A stretch of DNA of 64,000 nt from Limonium bicolor (Eukaryota; Streptophyta; Magnoliopsida; Caryophyllales; Plumbaginaceae): contig CM041778.1 in the NCBI GenBank assembly GCA_023374045.1, forward strand, positions 290,447,533 through 290,511,532. Reading direction: 5' to 3'. Below, in pieces: positions 1 through 11,035 of this stretch (the stretch's first letter is position 1; the number at the start of each line of letters is the position of its first letter). The notes beneath the pieces are model-generated. The model was not told the DNA's origin. It worked only from the letters and a program-made list of their open reading frames with translations, and made no database searches. The position numbers and the translations under genes were made by a program.

Positions 1-2780
1 TATTCCCTAAGGAGCTACCCGGCATGCCACCTCAGAGAGCAGTAGAATTTGAGATTGACCTTTTGCCTGGTACCGGTCCCATTGCTAGGGCACCGTAGCA
101 CATGGCACCTGCTAAAATGTCAGAGTTAAAAGAGCAGTTACGTGACCTACTCGACAAAGGGTTTATACGCCCGAGCGTATCACCCTGGAGAGCACCGGTT
201 CTCTTCGTGAAGAAGAAGGACGGTAGTCTCCGACTTTGTATTGACTACCGCGAGCTGAATGCGGTCACAGTCAAAAATAAATACCCATTGCCACGCATCG
301 ACGACCTATTCGACCAGCTGAAAGGAGCCTCAGTCTTCTCTAAGATCGACCTCCGTTTTGGGTATCATCAGATTGCTATCAGAGAGCAAGACATTGAGAA
401 AACGGCATTTCGTACCAGTTATGGCCACTACGAATTCACCGTCATGCCATTCGGTTTGTCAAATGCACCAGCAAAATTCATGGACCTCATGAATCGTCTA
501 TTCAGTGAGCAGTTGGACACTTCAGTTGTTGTCTTCATCGACGACATCCTTGTATACTCCAAATCAGCAGAGGAGCATGAAATTCATTTGAGGATAGTAC
601 TTGAGACACTGCGCGAGAACCAGTTGTATGCGAAGTTCTCCAAATGTGAGTTCTGGCTAGATCAGGTATCATTCCTTGGTCATGTCATCTCGAGCGCAGG
701 TATCTCAGTTGACCCTTCTAAGATAGAAGCTGTACGATCATGGCCTAGACCCAAGACTGTTACCCACATTAGGAGCTTTCTTGGTCTAGCCGGTTACTAC
801 CGGAGATTTGTAAAGGACTTCTCGAAAGTCGCTAAGCCCATGACTACACTGATGAAGGAAGATGCACCGTTTGTATGGACAGACGAGTGTGAAGTATCAT
901 TTCAGAGCCTAAAGGACTCATTGACCTCAGCGCCCATCCTTACTCTTCCAGAGGGCACAGAGGGATTTGAGGTATATTGCGACGCATCAGGAAAGGGAAT
1001 GGGATGCGTACTCATGCAGCATGGCAAGGTTGTAGCTTATGCCTCCCGTCAGCTGAAAAAGCATGAGGAGAATTACCTGACACACGACTTAGAGTTAGGG
1101 GGCATTGTCTTCGCCTTGAAGATATGGTGACACTATCTCTATGGGGTAAGCATCACCATCTACTCCGACCACAAGAGCTTACAGTATGTATTCACACATA
1201 ATGAATTGAACTTAAGACAGAGAAGGTGGATGGAGTTTCTTTCAGACTATGACATCGACCTACAGTATAAGGAAGGGAAGGCAAACGTTGTAGCCGACAC
1301 CCTGAGCCGTCGAGCACACTTGCTCCATTCGCTACTCACTTCTTCTAGCTTGGTTGACGAGGTGCGAGACGCTTAGTTGAGCGACCCTTACATGATTGAA
1401 ATCAGACAGAAGATCACAGATGGTACATTTGAGAAGAAGAAGTATGATTTTAAGTTACATGAAGATGGTCTGATTCGGCTGAATGGCAGGTTATGCGTTC
1501 CCCGAAGCAATGCTGAGCTAAAGGATCGCATCCTGCGAAAGTCACACAGTTCTACATTATCAGTCCATCCAGGAGCCTCCAAGATGTACAAAGACATGAA
1601 GAAGTACTTCTGGTGGTCTGGAATGAAATCAGATGTGACAGAGTATGTATTGAGATGCTTGACATGCCAGAAAGTAAAGTTTGAACATCGCAGACCGGGC
1701 GGAATGGTACAATCTATGCCAGTTCCAGAGTGGAAATTTCACGATATCTCCATTGATTTTGTTGTAGGACTCCCACCTGCCAGGGGAGGACTCAACATGA
1801 TCTGGGTTGTAGTTGATCGCCTTACCAAGGTTGCCAGATTCATACCGATGAAGGACACCTGAAAGGTAGTGAAGCTCGTAGAGCTAATCGACAAGGAGAT
1901 TATCAGACATCACGGAGTCCCGAAAACCATAGTATCTGACCGCGACACCAGATTTCTTTCGAGATACTGGAGAGCTACACGGGAAGCGCTGGGCACAGAA
2001 CTGAAGCTGAGTACCGCCTTCCATCCTTAGACCGACGGTCAGACAGAAAGGACCATCCAAACACTGGAGGACATGCTTCGGGCATGTGCCTTAGATTTCC
2101 AGGGGAGTTGGTTAGATAAGGTTTATCTTATCAAGTTTTCATACAATAATAGCTATCATGATTCGATTAAGATGTCGCCTTTCCAAGCCCTATACGGTAG
2201 ACCTTTCCGTACACCTTTGTGTTGGGATGAATCAAGCGAAGCGGTCATCATAGGACCGGAGTATTTAGAACAAGTCCAATCGGAAGTGCAACAAATCGGA
2301 GCCAATATGAAGGCAGCCCAAGATAGACAGAAATCCTATGTGGATGTGAGACGACGCGACCTTGAGTTCGCCGTGGGCGACCAAGTGTTCTTGCGAGTTT
2401 CACCTATGAAGGGCGTATTCCATTTTGGTCAGAAGGGCAAGCTGAGCCCACAATTTGTAGGGCCGTTTACTATCACCGAAAGAGTTGGATTTGTAGCCTA
2501 CAGGTTAGCACTACCTGAGGACTTGGGATGTGTTCATGATGTTTTTCATGTGTCACAACTCAAGAAGTATATTGCTGATCCCTCTCATGTTTTAGAGCCC
2601 GAGAGACTATCCATTGAGCCGACCATGAGATATGTTGAGACCCCTGTGAGAATCCTTGATAGGAAGACCAGGGACACTCACCATAAGTCTATACGAATGG
2701 TGAAAGTTCTATGGTCAAACCATGATGCCGAAGAAGTGACATGGGAATGGGAAGATGCCATCAAGGCGAAGTACCCATAG
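1..2780 (+). pseudogene. pol: pol pseudogene of element A (RT, RNase H, integrase, chromodomain)
   Basis: Polyprotein that would copy retrotransposon RNA into DNA and integrate it. One reading frame (codons starting at multiples of 3) runs from the window edge to the TAG at 2778-2780 without a frameshift. It is broken by five stops: 96-98, 1128-1130, 1374-1376, 1860-1862 and 2028-2030. RT keeps its first catalytic Asp in FSKIDLR and the FIDD box at 534-545. RNase H follows with the [10 protein letters not shown] motif (about 975-1005) and ends near DTLSRR (about 1310). Integrase has an HHCC zinc finger ending CLTCQKVK (about 1550-1680), then the core Asp in SIDFVVG, the second Asp in VSDRD and the Glu in QTERT. 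The C-terminus has a GPF module and a chromodomain-like tail (about 2640-2780). The stops fit C-to-T or G-to-A changes. Confidence 0.93.
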
Positions 2781-3241
2781 TTATTCATAGACTAGATAGT
2801 CTAGTATTTAGTAAATACGGGTACGGGGCGTACCCCTTTTAAGGGGGGTAGAGCCTTTTTCCATTTGCATTGCTTCGGGGTGAGCATTGCATAGTGTGTA
2901 GGTATTGTAATAGGTTTAGATGGCACATGTAGTGCGGAGTGTGTTTGGTATGTGAATGTATGTATTTGTGATGTACGGATAGGTAAGTAGAATGTATGGT
3001 GTATTGGTGTAATGTGTATTGTGAATTGCAGTGGTGTATTGTGTAATGTAGATGTGATGGTATGTATGGAAATTGTGCATTGTGTATGTGAATTCATATG
3101 ATGCTTGAATTGTGTACGCTTGTAATGTGAAAGGAAGCAAACACCTCATAGGTGTCGTAAGACACATTATGGCAAATGGTTTGCATAATGAGTAGAATAA
3201 TTAAACTACTAACCCTTGAGCAACTTTGAGGGCAAAGTTTC
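2781..3241 (+). other. 3' untranslated region of element A with TG-rich tract and internal PPT-like box
   Basis: No supported gene. About 2895-3130 is strongly TG/TA-rich on the plus strand (repeated TGTGTA, TGTATT), so reverse-strand reading frames here are low-complexity artefacts. At 2833-2853 there is a CCCCTTTTAAGGGGGGTAGA box that nearly repeats the true polypurine tract 403 bp downstream. The same box follows pol in elements B (23301-23320) and D (63033-63052), so it is a conserved family feature. Confidence 0.7.
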
Positions 3242-3256
3242 TTAAGGGGGGTAGAT
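3242..3256 (+). promoter_or_regulatory. Polypurine tract of element A
   Basis: TTAAGGGGGGTAGAT immediately precedes the 3' LTR start TGAAATACCCC. This is where plus-strand DNA synthesis would be primed. An equivalent tract precedes the 3' LTR of element B (24341-24357). Confidence 0.85.
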
Positions 3257-5116
3257 TGAAATACCCCGTAATTAAGAATAGTGATTAATTAGGCTAATAA
3301 GTAATTTAGAAGCTTAATTATGTCTAAATAATCACAAGGGAACAAATCCCGAAGAAAACGGATCCTTAGAATGAGTTAAAATACTAATGAACCTTAAAGC
3401 GCGTTCTTCGAGGAAATCGGGAAAACATGACTTTAAGCGGGTCAAATAGACTAGTAACAATTTTAGTCAACTAAATAGTTATTAATAAATATTAGTGAAG
3501 GTCTATAGCTAATAAAATCAATAAAACGAGAAAATAGTAAAAACTGTCAAAAACGGGAAGTTGTGGGGTGAGAGAGTAATTAACATAAACTAGTGTGTCC
3601 ACTATTGCAATTAATGTTTTAAAAGCCCATGTGAGGAGGATGTGCAGCCGGCTGACTTAATATCCCATACCCCATCTCTTAACTCCCTCCTTATTTGCAA
3701 AAGGACAAAACAAATAAAAAACAAAAAGTAATCTCTCTCCTCCCTCACAAACTCTCTCTCACGTTTTTACTCTGCCCAGCACTCTCTCTTCTTCCTCTCT
3801 GGTCCAACCATGGCGATTTGAGAACCCACATACAGAGCCCTCCTCTTCTTCATTTTGAAACCTCAAATCACCACCAAATGCTACAAAAACCATACCGTTG
3901 AATTCGTATCGCCAAGGAGATCATTCTACACCCTTCAAAAATCTAAAACCTCCAACTTCATTTTTAAGGGTATTATCGTTTAAGAGCTTCAAGAGCACCA
4001 TTAGAAGACCTATCATCTTCTTCATGTTCTAAGGTAAGAAAAAGACCAAAGCTACACTCTTTTCCATTTTCCCTTGCAAAATCCAAAACTCACGTGAGCA
4101 ACATTATTCCATTGTCAGCCGATTTTGGCATGCCACTGTGAGGAGTTGATACCTTGTCATTTTCTACTCAAAAACTCCATTAGTAGCTCAAGGTAAGATC
4201 TTCTAAGTGATGTAAATGAGTTATCATAATCTAGGGTTTAAAAACCTACGTAGGAAACTTACTAGTTTGGTGTGCATGTGTGTGCCTTGTTACATGGTGT
4301 AGCTTGGCTTGAATAAATCAAGAAAACAAAGAAATAAAGAGGAGCTGTAAAGGAGAAGGAGAGAAAGGAGAAAGAAACAAGAACACAAGGTAAGGAAAAG
4401 CATCTGTACAATTTTAATGTTTGTGTATGTATAGGTATATTGTTTTAGCAATGAACTAAACCACTGTAACTGTAGGAAAAGAATGGGTATATTAATATGG
4501 ATGGTATTGGTTGCTTGAAGCTTTTGAAAACAAGGAAATAAAATGCTAAGTGTAAATGGTGAGTGTGCAGTAGGTGTTAGAATGTTGTATGAGAATAATG
4601 TATATGTTGAACAGGTTGTGAACTTTGTGGAGTGGCAAAATTATGTGGTGAGAACACTTATAAATGTAGGGAACCTCTGTTAAAATTTGTTTAGGAACTT
4701 AGAGTATTGTGTGTTGTTTGTAAAGAAAGAACATAGCTGTTGTACAGAGAAGGAAAGAATAAGGTTTTCACTTTGTTTTGTAACAGGAAGAAAGAGTATA
4801 GTTGAGTAAAGTTGTAAATGGTGTATTGTGAGTTGTTTAACTAAGTTAGGCTAGTTTAAGAGTTATTTAACTAGTGGGAAGAAGAATGGGAAAGTCTGTA
4901 GCATTTGTTGGAGAAGGAAAAATAGTAACAGAGAAGAAAAACTTACTGTAAATGAGTTAATGTAATAGATTTTTATAGTGTTGTATTAGACTAGTATAAA
5001 ATGCTTAATCAAAGTTAAAACATGCTAAATTATATGTAGAAATATTAGGGAAGAGATTGGTAGAAATCTGGAGTTGAAACAAGTTGAAAAACTGACTGAA
5101 TTTGCAAAACTGTAAC

Positions 5117-5443
5117 TGGTCCGAGTTTGCAAACCAGTACGCAAACCCGGACCAGCATAAAAACTCGACAGAAAGTTTTACAAAGGAGTGGTCCGGGTTT
5201 ACAAACTAAGACACTAACCCGGAGCACCCCAAAAACATACCCGTAACTTATCAAAACAAGTGGTCCGGGTTTGCAAAGGAGTACACAAACCTAGACCATA
5301 CGAAAAACACACCCGAGAGTTCTGTAACCATGTGGTCCGCGTTTGTATACTAGGGTGTAAACCCGGACCATGCGATTAACTTACCCGAGGACTTCTTCAC
5401 TGTGTTGGTCCGGGTATGTAAACCCTGACAACAACCCGGACCA
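5117..5443 (+). repeat. Five-unit hairpin array in the element A LTR, 72-bp period
   Basis: Five inverted repeats of exactly 38 bp each (5117-5154, 5189-5226, 5261-5298, 5333-5370, 5406-5443) start 72, 72, 72 and 73 bp apart. Each arm is TGGTCCGGGTTTG and its complement, CAAACCCGGACCA, with few mismatches around a loop of about 10 bases. The 34-bp spacers vary but often carry ACCCGA. The function is unknown. Confidence 0.9.
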
Positions 5444-6263
5444 CCCCAAATTGTGTACAGAATGTATTTCTAAGGTAATCTAAGGTAGGTTAAGGATGGG
5501 CAATGACATTATAAGATAAGTAAGGCATAATAAATGATGTTTAAAGGTCATTAAGGCTATAAACAAGCTTAGAGAATAATTTTAAGTAAGTGACTTAAGT
5601 AAATGAATTTGAACAACAATGAATTAGTAAGTATAAATCATGAAATGTTAGTAAAGTAATTAGTAAGGTTAAGTAAGGGTAATTAACCACCCAACTGTAT
5701 GTATATGTTAGGATTTGGATTGTGAACACCGGAGGAACATTGGATACAAGTACAACGGTGAACGGTATGAATTCCTCATGCCCCGTATGCTATCTTGGTT
5801 ACTCTGATTTGTGTGGTGTGTGCTAGTTGATCACCAAATTAGATAAATGCACGAATCGGACATATTATGCTTACTTGTAAATATCATGAGATTGTTCCTT
5901 GTTGCATATCTCCTTTAAATCATAGTTTGTATAATTCATGAAATGTATGGATGAATATGAGTGTGTGTATGTATGATATATTGTACTGTGACCGAATGTG
6001 ATTGTTATTGGACTTCTAACTGATTCATAACAAGCTAACCAATCTAACTCAAATTGGTAATTAAATTGGAATGAATAGAAGTCCGATATAGTTTCGGCCA
6101 CGCGTGAGGATGCGGAGACACAAGAGGTTGGATCCAAGTCCTGACTCTTAAACTGGTTCACGGCCCAAACCCCTTAAATGGGTAGCATCCCGGATTGGTG
6201 AGTCAAGTAAATCCCGGTGGTGGGATGGTGTAGTCTCTGGGCCGGAGGTCATACCGACTTAAC

Positions 6264-6345
6264 ATGAGAAAAGTAAGTAAGTAAGAATGAGTAAAATGTA
6301 TGGAAAAGTAAGTAAGTGTAAGTAAGAGTAAGTAATGTGTAATGA
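6264..6345 (+). repeat. GTAA-rich simple repeat
   Basis: Irregular runs of AGTAAGTAAG and AAGTAAGTGTAAGTAAGAG within the LTR of element A. Low complexity, no coding signal. Confidence 0.7.
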
Positions 6346-7900
6346 GTAAAAAGAGTAAAAAGCATTCCGATTAACCCGAATGTGTAATTTGGCTAACCCT
6401 TGTGAAGGTAAGGACTGCGTATGCTATTGTATTGTTGCCTTGGATTATGTATTGTATTGAGCATGAGTGTATGATGTATGTAAAGCATGTATGTATGAAA
6501 TTAATGAACTGCATGTACAGTCGACCTTAAATAGTCGGTGTGCCCTAGCTAGCACGCGGTATATGCGGAGTTTATGCGTAGCTTTTGCTGTGCCCCTTGG
6601 GGCGATGTTTTTTCTACACGCAGGTACGTGAGAAGGGTGAAGATGAAGAAGAAGATTAAGTTTGTTTCTTTTTATCTGTAAACAATGATTTGTGAAAGGT
6701 GTACTATATTGTACACAGCTGTAGGTTTTTTTTTTGCTGGTGTACCATGGGGTACACCCTTTTGGGTAATGAAAGAATATTGGGATGATGTAGATGAGTA
6801 GCTTGTAGAAACTCATTCTTTTGGGAAGATTGAAAAGGGATGTAATTCAATACTTTAAATACTCGGTAATCCAGCAATGTAAGTATGTTATCTTTTGTAA
6901 TTGGTATGGGAAATAGTAGCTCGGTATACTTAGGCATTAGACCGTCACTGTAGGTAGTGTAAGCCTTGCTAGCCGTATGGGCGGTTAACGGTGTTGTATC
7001 ACCCGCCGTAGTAGTAGTAGTATTTCCGCTGCAAACTGATAGAATCAATAGGACGATTAGACGGTAAGAATAGGATTAACGGTAGGGGTGTTACAGAATG
7101 TGGTTGGTTGATATAAGAGGAAATTGTAGTTGTGTTTAATGCATTGGTAGGTGGTTGTGTGATTTAAGGGCCTTGGAGCCAAGTGATTTAAGTTATGCAT
7201 TGTATTACGATTGATGGAGTTTTTGAATGAATTGTGTGCTGGTAAAATCCTTTATGGATTTGGTTAGTTAAGCTTGAATTGTGTTAGCTTATGTTGAATT
7301 AGGAAAAGTATTGGGATTATTGTTGTGATTATGTTGAGCTTGTGTTGATAGTGCCCAATATTGGGCGTTGATAGTGAATGTGCCTAGGGTTGAAAATAAT
7401 GAATTTGGGCATGCTAGGATTATAGGGAGGTCATGGCGAAATTTCTGTAGGAAATAGAGTGTTTAATGTGAAGTTAAGAGGTTGGAAAACCTAAGTGTGG
7501 TAAGGAGAAAGTATAGTGTAAATGAATGGGTAAAGCTCAACAAGAACTAGAGTTTAAGAGTTGGAAAGATTGGTGCAAAAACTGTAGCAAAAATATTGTA
7601 GGAAAGTCTTGGTTTTGCTAAAGGTGAACCAACGTGTGTAACCTTGAAAATAAATAGTGAACTTGGGAAGTAGAGATGAAAATGTCCAAGATATATTTGG
7701 AATGGTCAAATGGTTGGGGGAAGGGTGAAAAGCTATCATGGGGATGTTTTGAAGTGCACTAGAAGGTATAACTGCAGAAAATTAGAGTTTGAATTTGTGG
7801 AATGGGATGAGAGGTTTGACCAATGATTTAAGAAGGTTTAAGGAGTGTTTAGGGTGTTATAACATGTTTGGAAACATGGCAATTTAGCAGCTTTTTAGCA

Positions 7901-8069
7901 GGGTCCGGGACCTAGCCCTTGGATAAGGTCCCAGACCACACCTTAAAATGAGCTGAATCACCTACAGGGGTTGGTCCAAGACTTGGGATAGGTACAAAGT
8001 CCCAGACCAGTATGGAAATTCACCCGAAATTGAAGCAGAGCATTGGTCCGGGAGCGGGGACTCGGACCA
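7901..8069 (+). repeat. Three-unit hairpin array in element B 5' LTR, 72-bp period
   Basis: Inverted repeats at 7901-7938 (38 bp), 7972-8009 (38 bp) and 8044-8069 (26 bp, shorter loop) start 71 and 72 bp apart. Arms read roughly TGGTCCGGGACTT and AAGTCCCAGACCA. The spacer before unit 3 carries ACCCGA, also seen in the element A array. Confidence 0.85.
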
Positions 8070-8488
8070 AGGCCCGGTCCAAGTGTAGATTTCAACCGTG
8101 AGTGTTTTCCAGGCCTCAAATGATGGGGAATTGAATGGTAATGATATTAGATGATGATTAAGACTTGTTTGATGACATGTAAATGTGAAAGTTAAGAACT
8201 TAAGAACACTTAAACAAAGTTAAGAGTAACAGGGCAACGGGGATAAATGCGGGTGCACTAGTCATTAATTACCGTAATGCCTTAACGTTAATAAAAACAG
8301 TTGTAATATTACCAGTACTTGTTCGCAAATTATCTGAGGAGCGTGAGTTGACGCGTTAGAGTAAATCCTCAGTGATAGGTATGGTTTTCTTGCAACTTGT
8401 GTCCTGCCGTGTTACGCTCGGCTTGTGTGTTGCTTGCTATGTGTGTTGACTTAATAAGATAAAAGAACGAAAAAGGTTACTGCATTTA

Positions 8489-8508
8489 ATATATATATAT
8501 ATATATAT
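8489..8508. repeat. AT dinucleotide microsatellite
   Basis: About ten AT units inside the B 5' LTR. The 3' LTR copy (31102-31118) is shorter, showing length change since insertion. Confidence 0.85.
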
Positions 8509-9564
8509 TGAGGCATGCTGTGTGAACTAACCATTCTTGCTTGAATGAGTGGTCAAACTGAGCGTTTTAGACTGACTTGAAAATGATTAGTGGTTGGTTA
8601 GTGACTCGTAGAATGAGTCGAACCGTGAAATAATTGAACGTGAGAAAACACATGAGAACTATCAATTAGAGAACACGATAACTCACACTTATGAATGTAC
8701 TTAAAACGAGAAAAGCGACACACGAGACTAGTGAACTCCCTTATAACGATTGGTCGATGTCCTATATGAGGGTGTGACTTAATGTGAGAAAATATCAAAA
8801 CTTCTAAGTAACAGAATTATAGGGGTGACCCTTAAATCTTTGTATACAATGAATTAGAAAAACCTCCTTTTTTACCCAAAATTTTAACCCCCCAGAAGAG
8901 AGTCTCTACTAATAGGCTAGTAGCGAGGGTTCCCAATTTGATCGGCACATTTCAGACTACTAGGGACAACTTAGTCATCTCCAGGGGCGTTTTCGTAATT
9001 TTTCAAGGCTCCTAAGCCCTCTCTAGACTTTCTCTCTCCTCCAATTAAGGGTCAAATCAATTCAAAATGCTTTGAAATTTTAACCCATGATAGAGGATGA
9101 CATTTGAAGTATAATGGAGTTTGAATTTTGATTTTTCGAATTTCCAATAATTGTCTAGCAATTTCTGATTGAATCTGACGAGAAATTGAATTTAAAAATA
9201 TCCCAATATTCAAAAAATTCGATTCCACTTTAGAAAAACCAGAAATATCATCCTTTACCCATGTGTAAAATTTTATAATCAAATTCCTTTTGGAAGCCCT
9301 TAAGCTAAAACATCGGTAAATCTCGGTTTTTACCGGATTTTTCTATCTTTAAGGAAGCCAATATAAGGAACATTATCCCATGATCAAATCAGAACCTCAA
9401 GAACCCTAGACTCTCAAAGAAGGAAACCGTCTCATTCTCTCCACGTTTTTACACATCCAAACACCAAAATCACATCAAAAATCCCCCGAAATCACCATCT
9501 AAACACATTTTCAACTCCCAACACATCAACAGTCATCAAACATCAACCAAACCACCTCTAAAAC

Positions 9565-9893
9565 ATGAAGAACATCATCAACAATCAACAACCAGAAGCT
9601 CGGGTCGAACTCAATCCGGAACCGGCATCATCGGAGCCTCCGAAGAATCCTGCCGTGAAGAATCATCTTGAATTCGAAGGTAAAACAGGTTATAATTCTA
9701 CTTTTATAACTCCCCACAACCTTATTAACTCTTTGTTAAATTTTGGGCTCAAACCAACCCTTTTTCGGCTTCTGTATTGCAAATTGTTTTTGCTTCTACC
9801 TTATTACTTGTTTGTCAAGTTTCGTACATAGTTCGACTTCAAACTGCAGTCTTTCAATTACTAACGAATTGTATACCTTTCAGGCTGCGCGTA
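9565..9893 (+). other. LTR leader exon with canonical intron (N family)
   Basis: A frame starting MKNIINNQQPEARVE (9565) reaches GAATTCGAAG, followed by donor GTAAAACAGG at 9680. A TACTAAC branch point lies at 9859-9865 and the acceptor is TACCTTTCAG ending at 9893, giving a 214-bp intron. Corresponding introns are 17038-17242, 51776-51978 and 58158-58360. Donor, a CTAAC branch site and the acceptor are kept in all four LTRs. The ATG is kept in two LTRs (9565, 58043) and is ACG in the others. Whether the short peptide is made is unknown; splicing of LTR-initiated RNA is the simpler reading. Confidence 0.6.
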
Positions 9894-9934
9894 CATAATT
9901 TTTTAGCTGAAAACACCGTCGGGAACTACCCAAA

Positions 9935-10027
9935 CGCCACCGTCCGAGGGCGGTCCGCACCCACGAATGCTATGTCCGGGGTCCCGGACGCCTTGTCCGT
10001 AAGACCTGACGCCCCCGGACGGTGGCG
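9935..10027 (+). repeat. Long nested GTCCG hairpin, N1 5' LTR
   Basis: CGCCACCGTCCGAGGGCG near the left end can pair with CGCCCCCGGACGGTGGCG at the right, about 18 bp with few mismatches. Smaller GTCCGG/CCGGAC dyads lie between the arms. Equivalent hairpins sit at 17295-17367, 52030-52123 and 58412-58504. Confidence 0.8.
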
Positions 10028-10612
10028 GAATTTCAAAATTTTCAAAATTTAGGTTTTCTAAAATAATGTTTAGGCCCACTGACATCCTGTCTGTCGCCCC
10101 GGACTTTTTCAAAATTGTGTTTTCTGTTTAATTTGACTTTTATGTTCACATAGGTTAACTAGGGTCCGTGGGTTCGGACATTAGGTCCGTAGCCACGGAC
10201 AGAAACAAAATTTGACCAATCTGCCTCCGAACCCAAGTTAGGAATCTTAATTATTTTAATTTTCTGTCAAAAATGCTAAAAAACACAAAAATAGAAGCTC
10301 GCGCACTTAGGTTAAAATGACTCGTAATAAGCCGTAATTAAACTAAGTAGAGGAAAACGACTTCTAGGAATGAAACTAATTGAACCCAAAATAAGTCGAA
10401 TACCAAGCCCCCGAACCCGAACTCTACCTTTCCTAATTTATCCTAGGTTAAAATTAGGTGGCGACTCATATAGTTGCAGTGAGCTAGCTTAGGTTTTAAT
10501 AATTATTGTTATATGACTAGTCATTAATCTTAGGTTTAGTGGACCTAAACCCGGCTAGATCTCAATCAACTTTAATCAGCATAGGATAGGGTTTAAAATC
10601 AAGGCTCCAGAC

Positions 10613-10630
10613 TTGAGACTCTGCTGGGAC
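10613..10630 (+). promoter_or_regulatory. Primer-binding site of N1 (decayed)
   Basis: Three bases after the LTR, TTGAGACTCTGCTGGGA corresponds to the better-kept TGGCGACTCTGCTGGGGA of N2 (52727-52744). That sequence looks like the complement of a tRNA 3' end and resembles the tRNA-Arg-type PBS I recall for Ogre/Tat elements. Confidence 0.65.
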
Positions 10631-11035
10631 AAAATTCTTAATTAAACTTGTTTACTTTAAGAAAGAGGCTTAACTCGAAATTTTTATTTATGCTTTATAC
10701 TTTGTTTGTTTACTTTTGTGCGCTTAATTTCTACACCTTTGCATCATATGAGAGCGGGGTCCACACACAATCGATTTCACCCCGGGACCCGTTTAAGGGT
10801 CCCCTGTCAGGGACTCACACCTTTCTGGTGATGTGAATAAGTGGGGGAAAGAGGAGGGTGTCGTCTAACCACACCCCCTTAATACCTGGGCTTTAGCCGC
10901 TAGCATTTTCCTGGCAGTATCCTTACCTAGCCCATTGTTTGGTCAGTCAAAGACCCGTCCGTAGACGCACACCTTCAGGTGATGTGAAAAAAGTGGAGAA
11001 GCCCAAAGAGAATAGCATGCAAGCCCTATTCCTTT

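Larger units (their letters stand above)
1..7095 (+). mobile_element. Element A: Tekay/Del-like Ty3/gypsy chromovirus, 3' part
   Basis: The 3' part of an LTR retrotransposon; its 5' LTR, gag and protease lie left of the window. Order seen: RT, RNase H, integrase and a chromodomain-like C-terminus (1-2780), a 3' untranslated stretch, a polypurine tract, then a full 3' LTR (3257-7095). RT before integrase defines Ty3/gypsy; the C-terminal VRILDRK...VLW...EVTWEWED block is typical of chromoviruses, best matching Tekay. The LTR ends at 7095 and the next five bases, GAATG, are the expected target duplication. The uninterrupted sister sequence at 25681-25700 reads straight through GAATG, so A was inserted into the 5' LTR of element B. 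Confidence 0.9.
3257..7095 (+). repeat. 3' LTR of element A (3.84 kb)
   Basis: Begins TGAAATACCCC and ends GGGGTGTTACA, a TG...CA LTR with imperfect terminal inverted repeats shared by all Tekay-like LTRs in the window. It is non-coding. Several GGTAAG donor-like sites occur in the first 1.2 kb (about 4032, 4192, 4389), as in the leaders of related LTRs. It contains a five-unit hairpin array (5117-5443) and a GTAA-rich stretch. The 5' partner lies outside the window. Confidence 0.9.
7096..8867 (+). repeat. 5' LTR of element B, first fragment
   Basis: Aligns with the 3' LTR of B at 25686-26295 and 30235-31478. It runs from the end of element A to the N1 insertion point. No coding. It holds a three-unit hairpin array (7901-8069) and an AT microsatellite (8489-8508). 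Confidence 0.88.
8868..10609 (+). repeat. 5' LTR of N1 (1.74 kb)
   Basis: Matches 16227-17970 and the N2 LTRs end to end. Features in order: TATA-like AATATAAG at about 9358; a short ATG-led frame from 9565; a canonical intron (9680-9893); a long GC-rich hairpin (9935-10027); more GTCCG dyads to about 10200; and the end GGCTCCA, a decayed GGCTCACA. Frames on the reverse strand near 9052-9282 recur in all four LTRs but only because the LTRs are similar. Confidence 0.88.

Noticed and set aside
2801..3167. Two overlapping Thr/His/Ile-rich reverse-strand frames
   Set aside because: Low-complexity TG/CA-rich tract.
3695..3901. 68-aa frame in the element A LTR
   Set aside because: Within pyrimidine-rich LTR leader; no similarity and not present in related LTRs.
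5117..5443. CRISPR-like repeat-spacer look of the 72-bp arrays
   Set aside because: Eukaryotic LTR context, imperfect repeats, related spacers and no cas genes.
9052..9282. Reverse-strand frame recurring in all N-family LTRs (also 51151-51381, 57538-57765)
   Set aside because: Recurs only because LTRs are copies; no domain and no preference for silent change visible.
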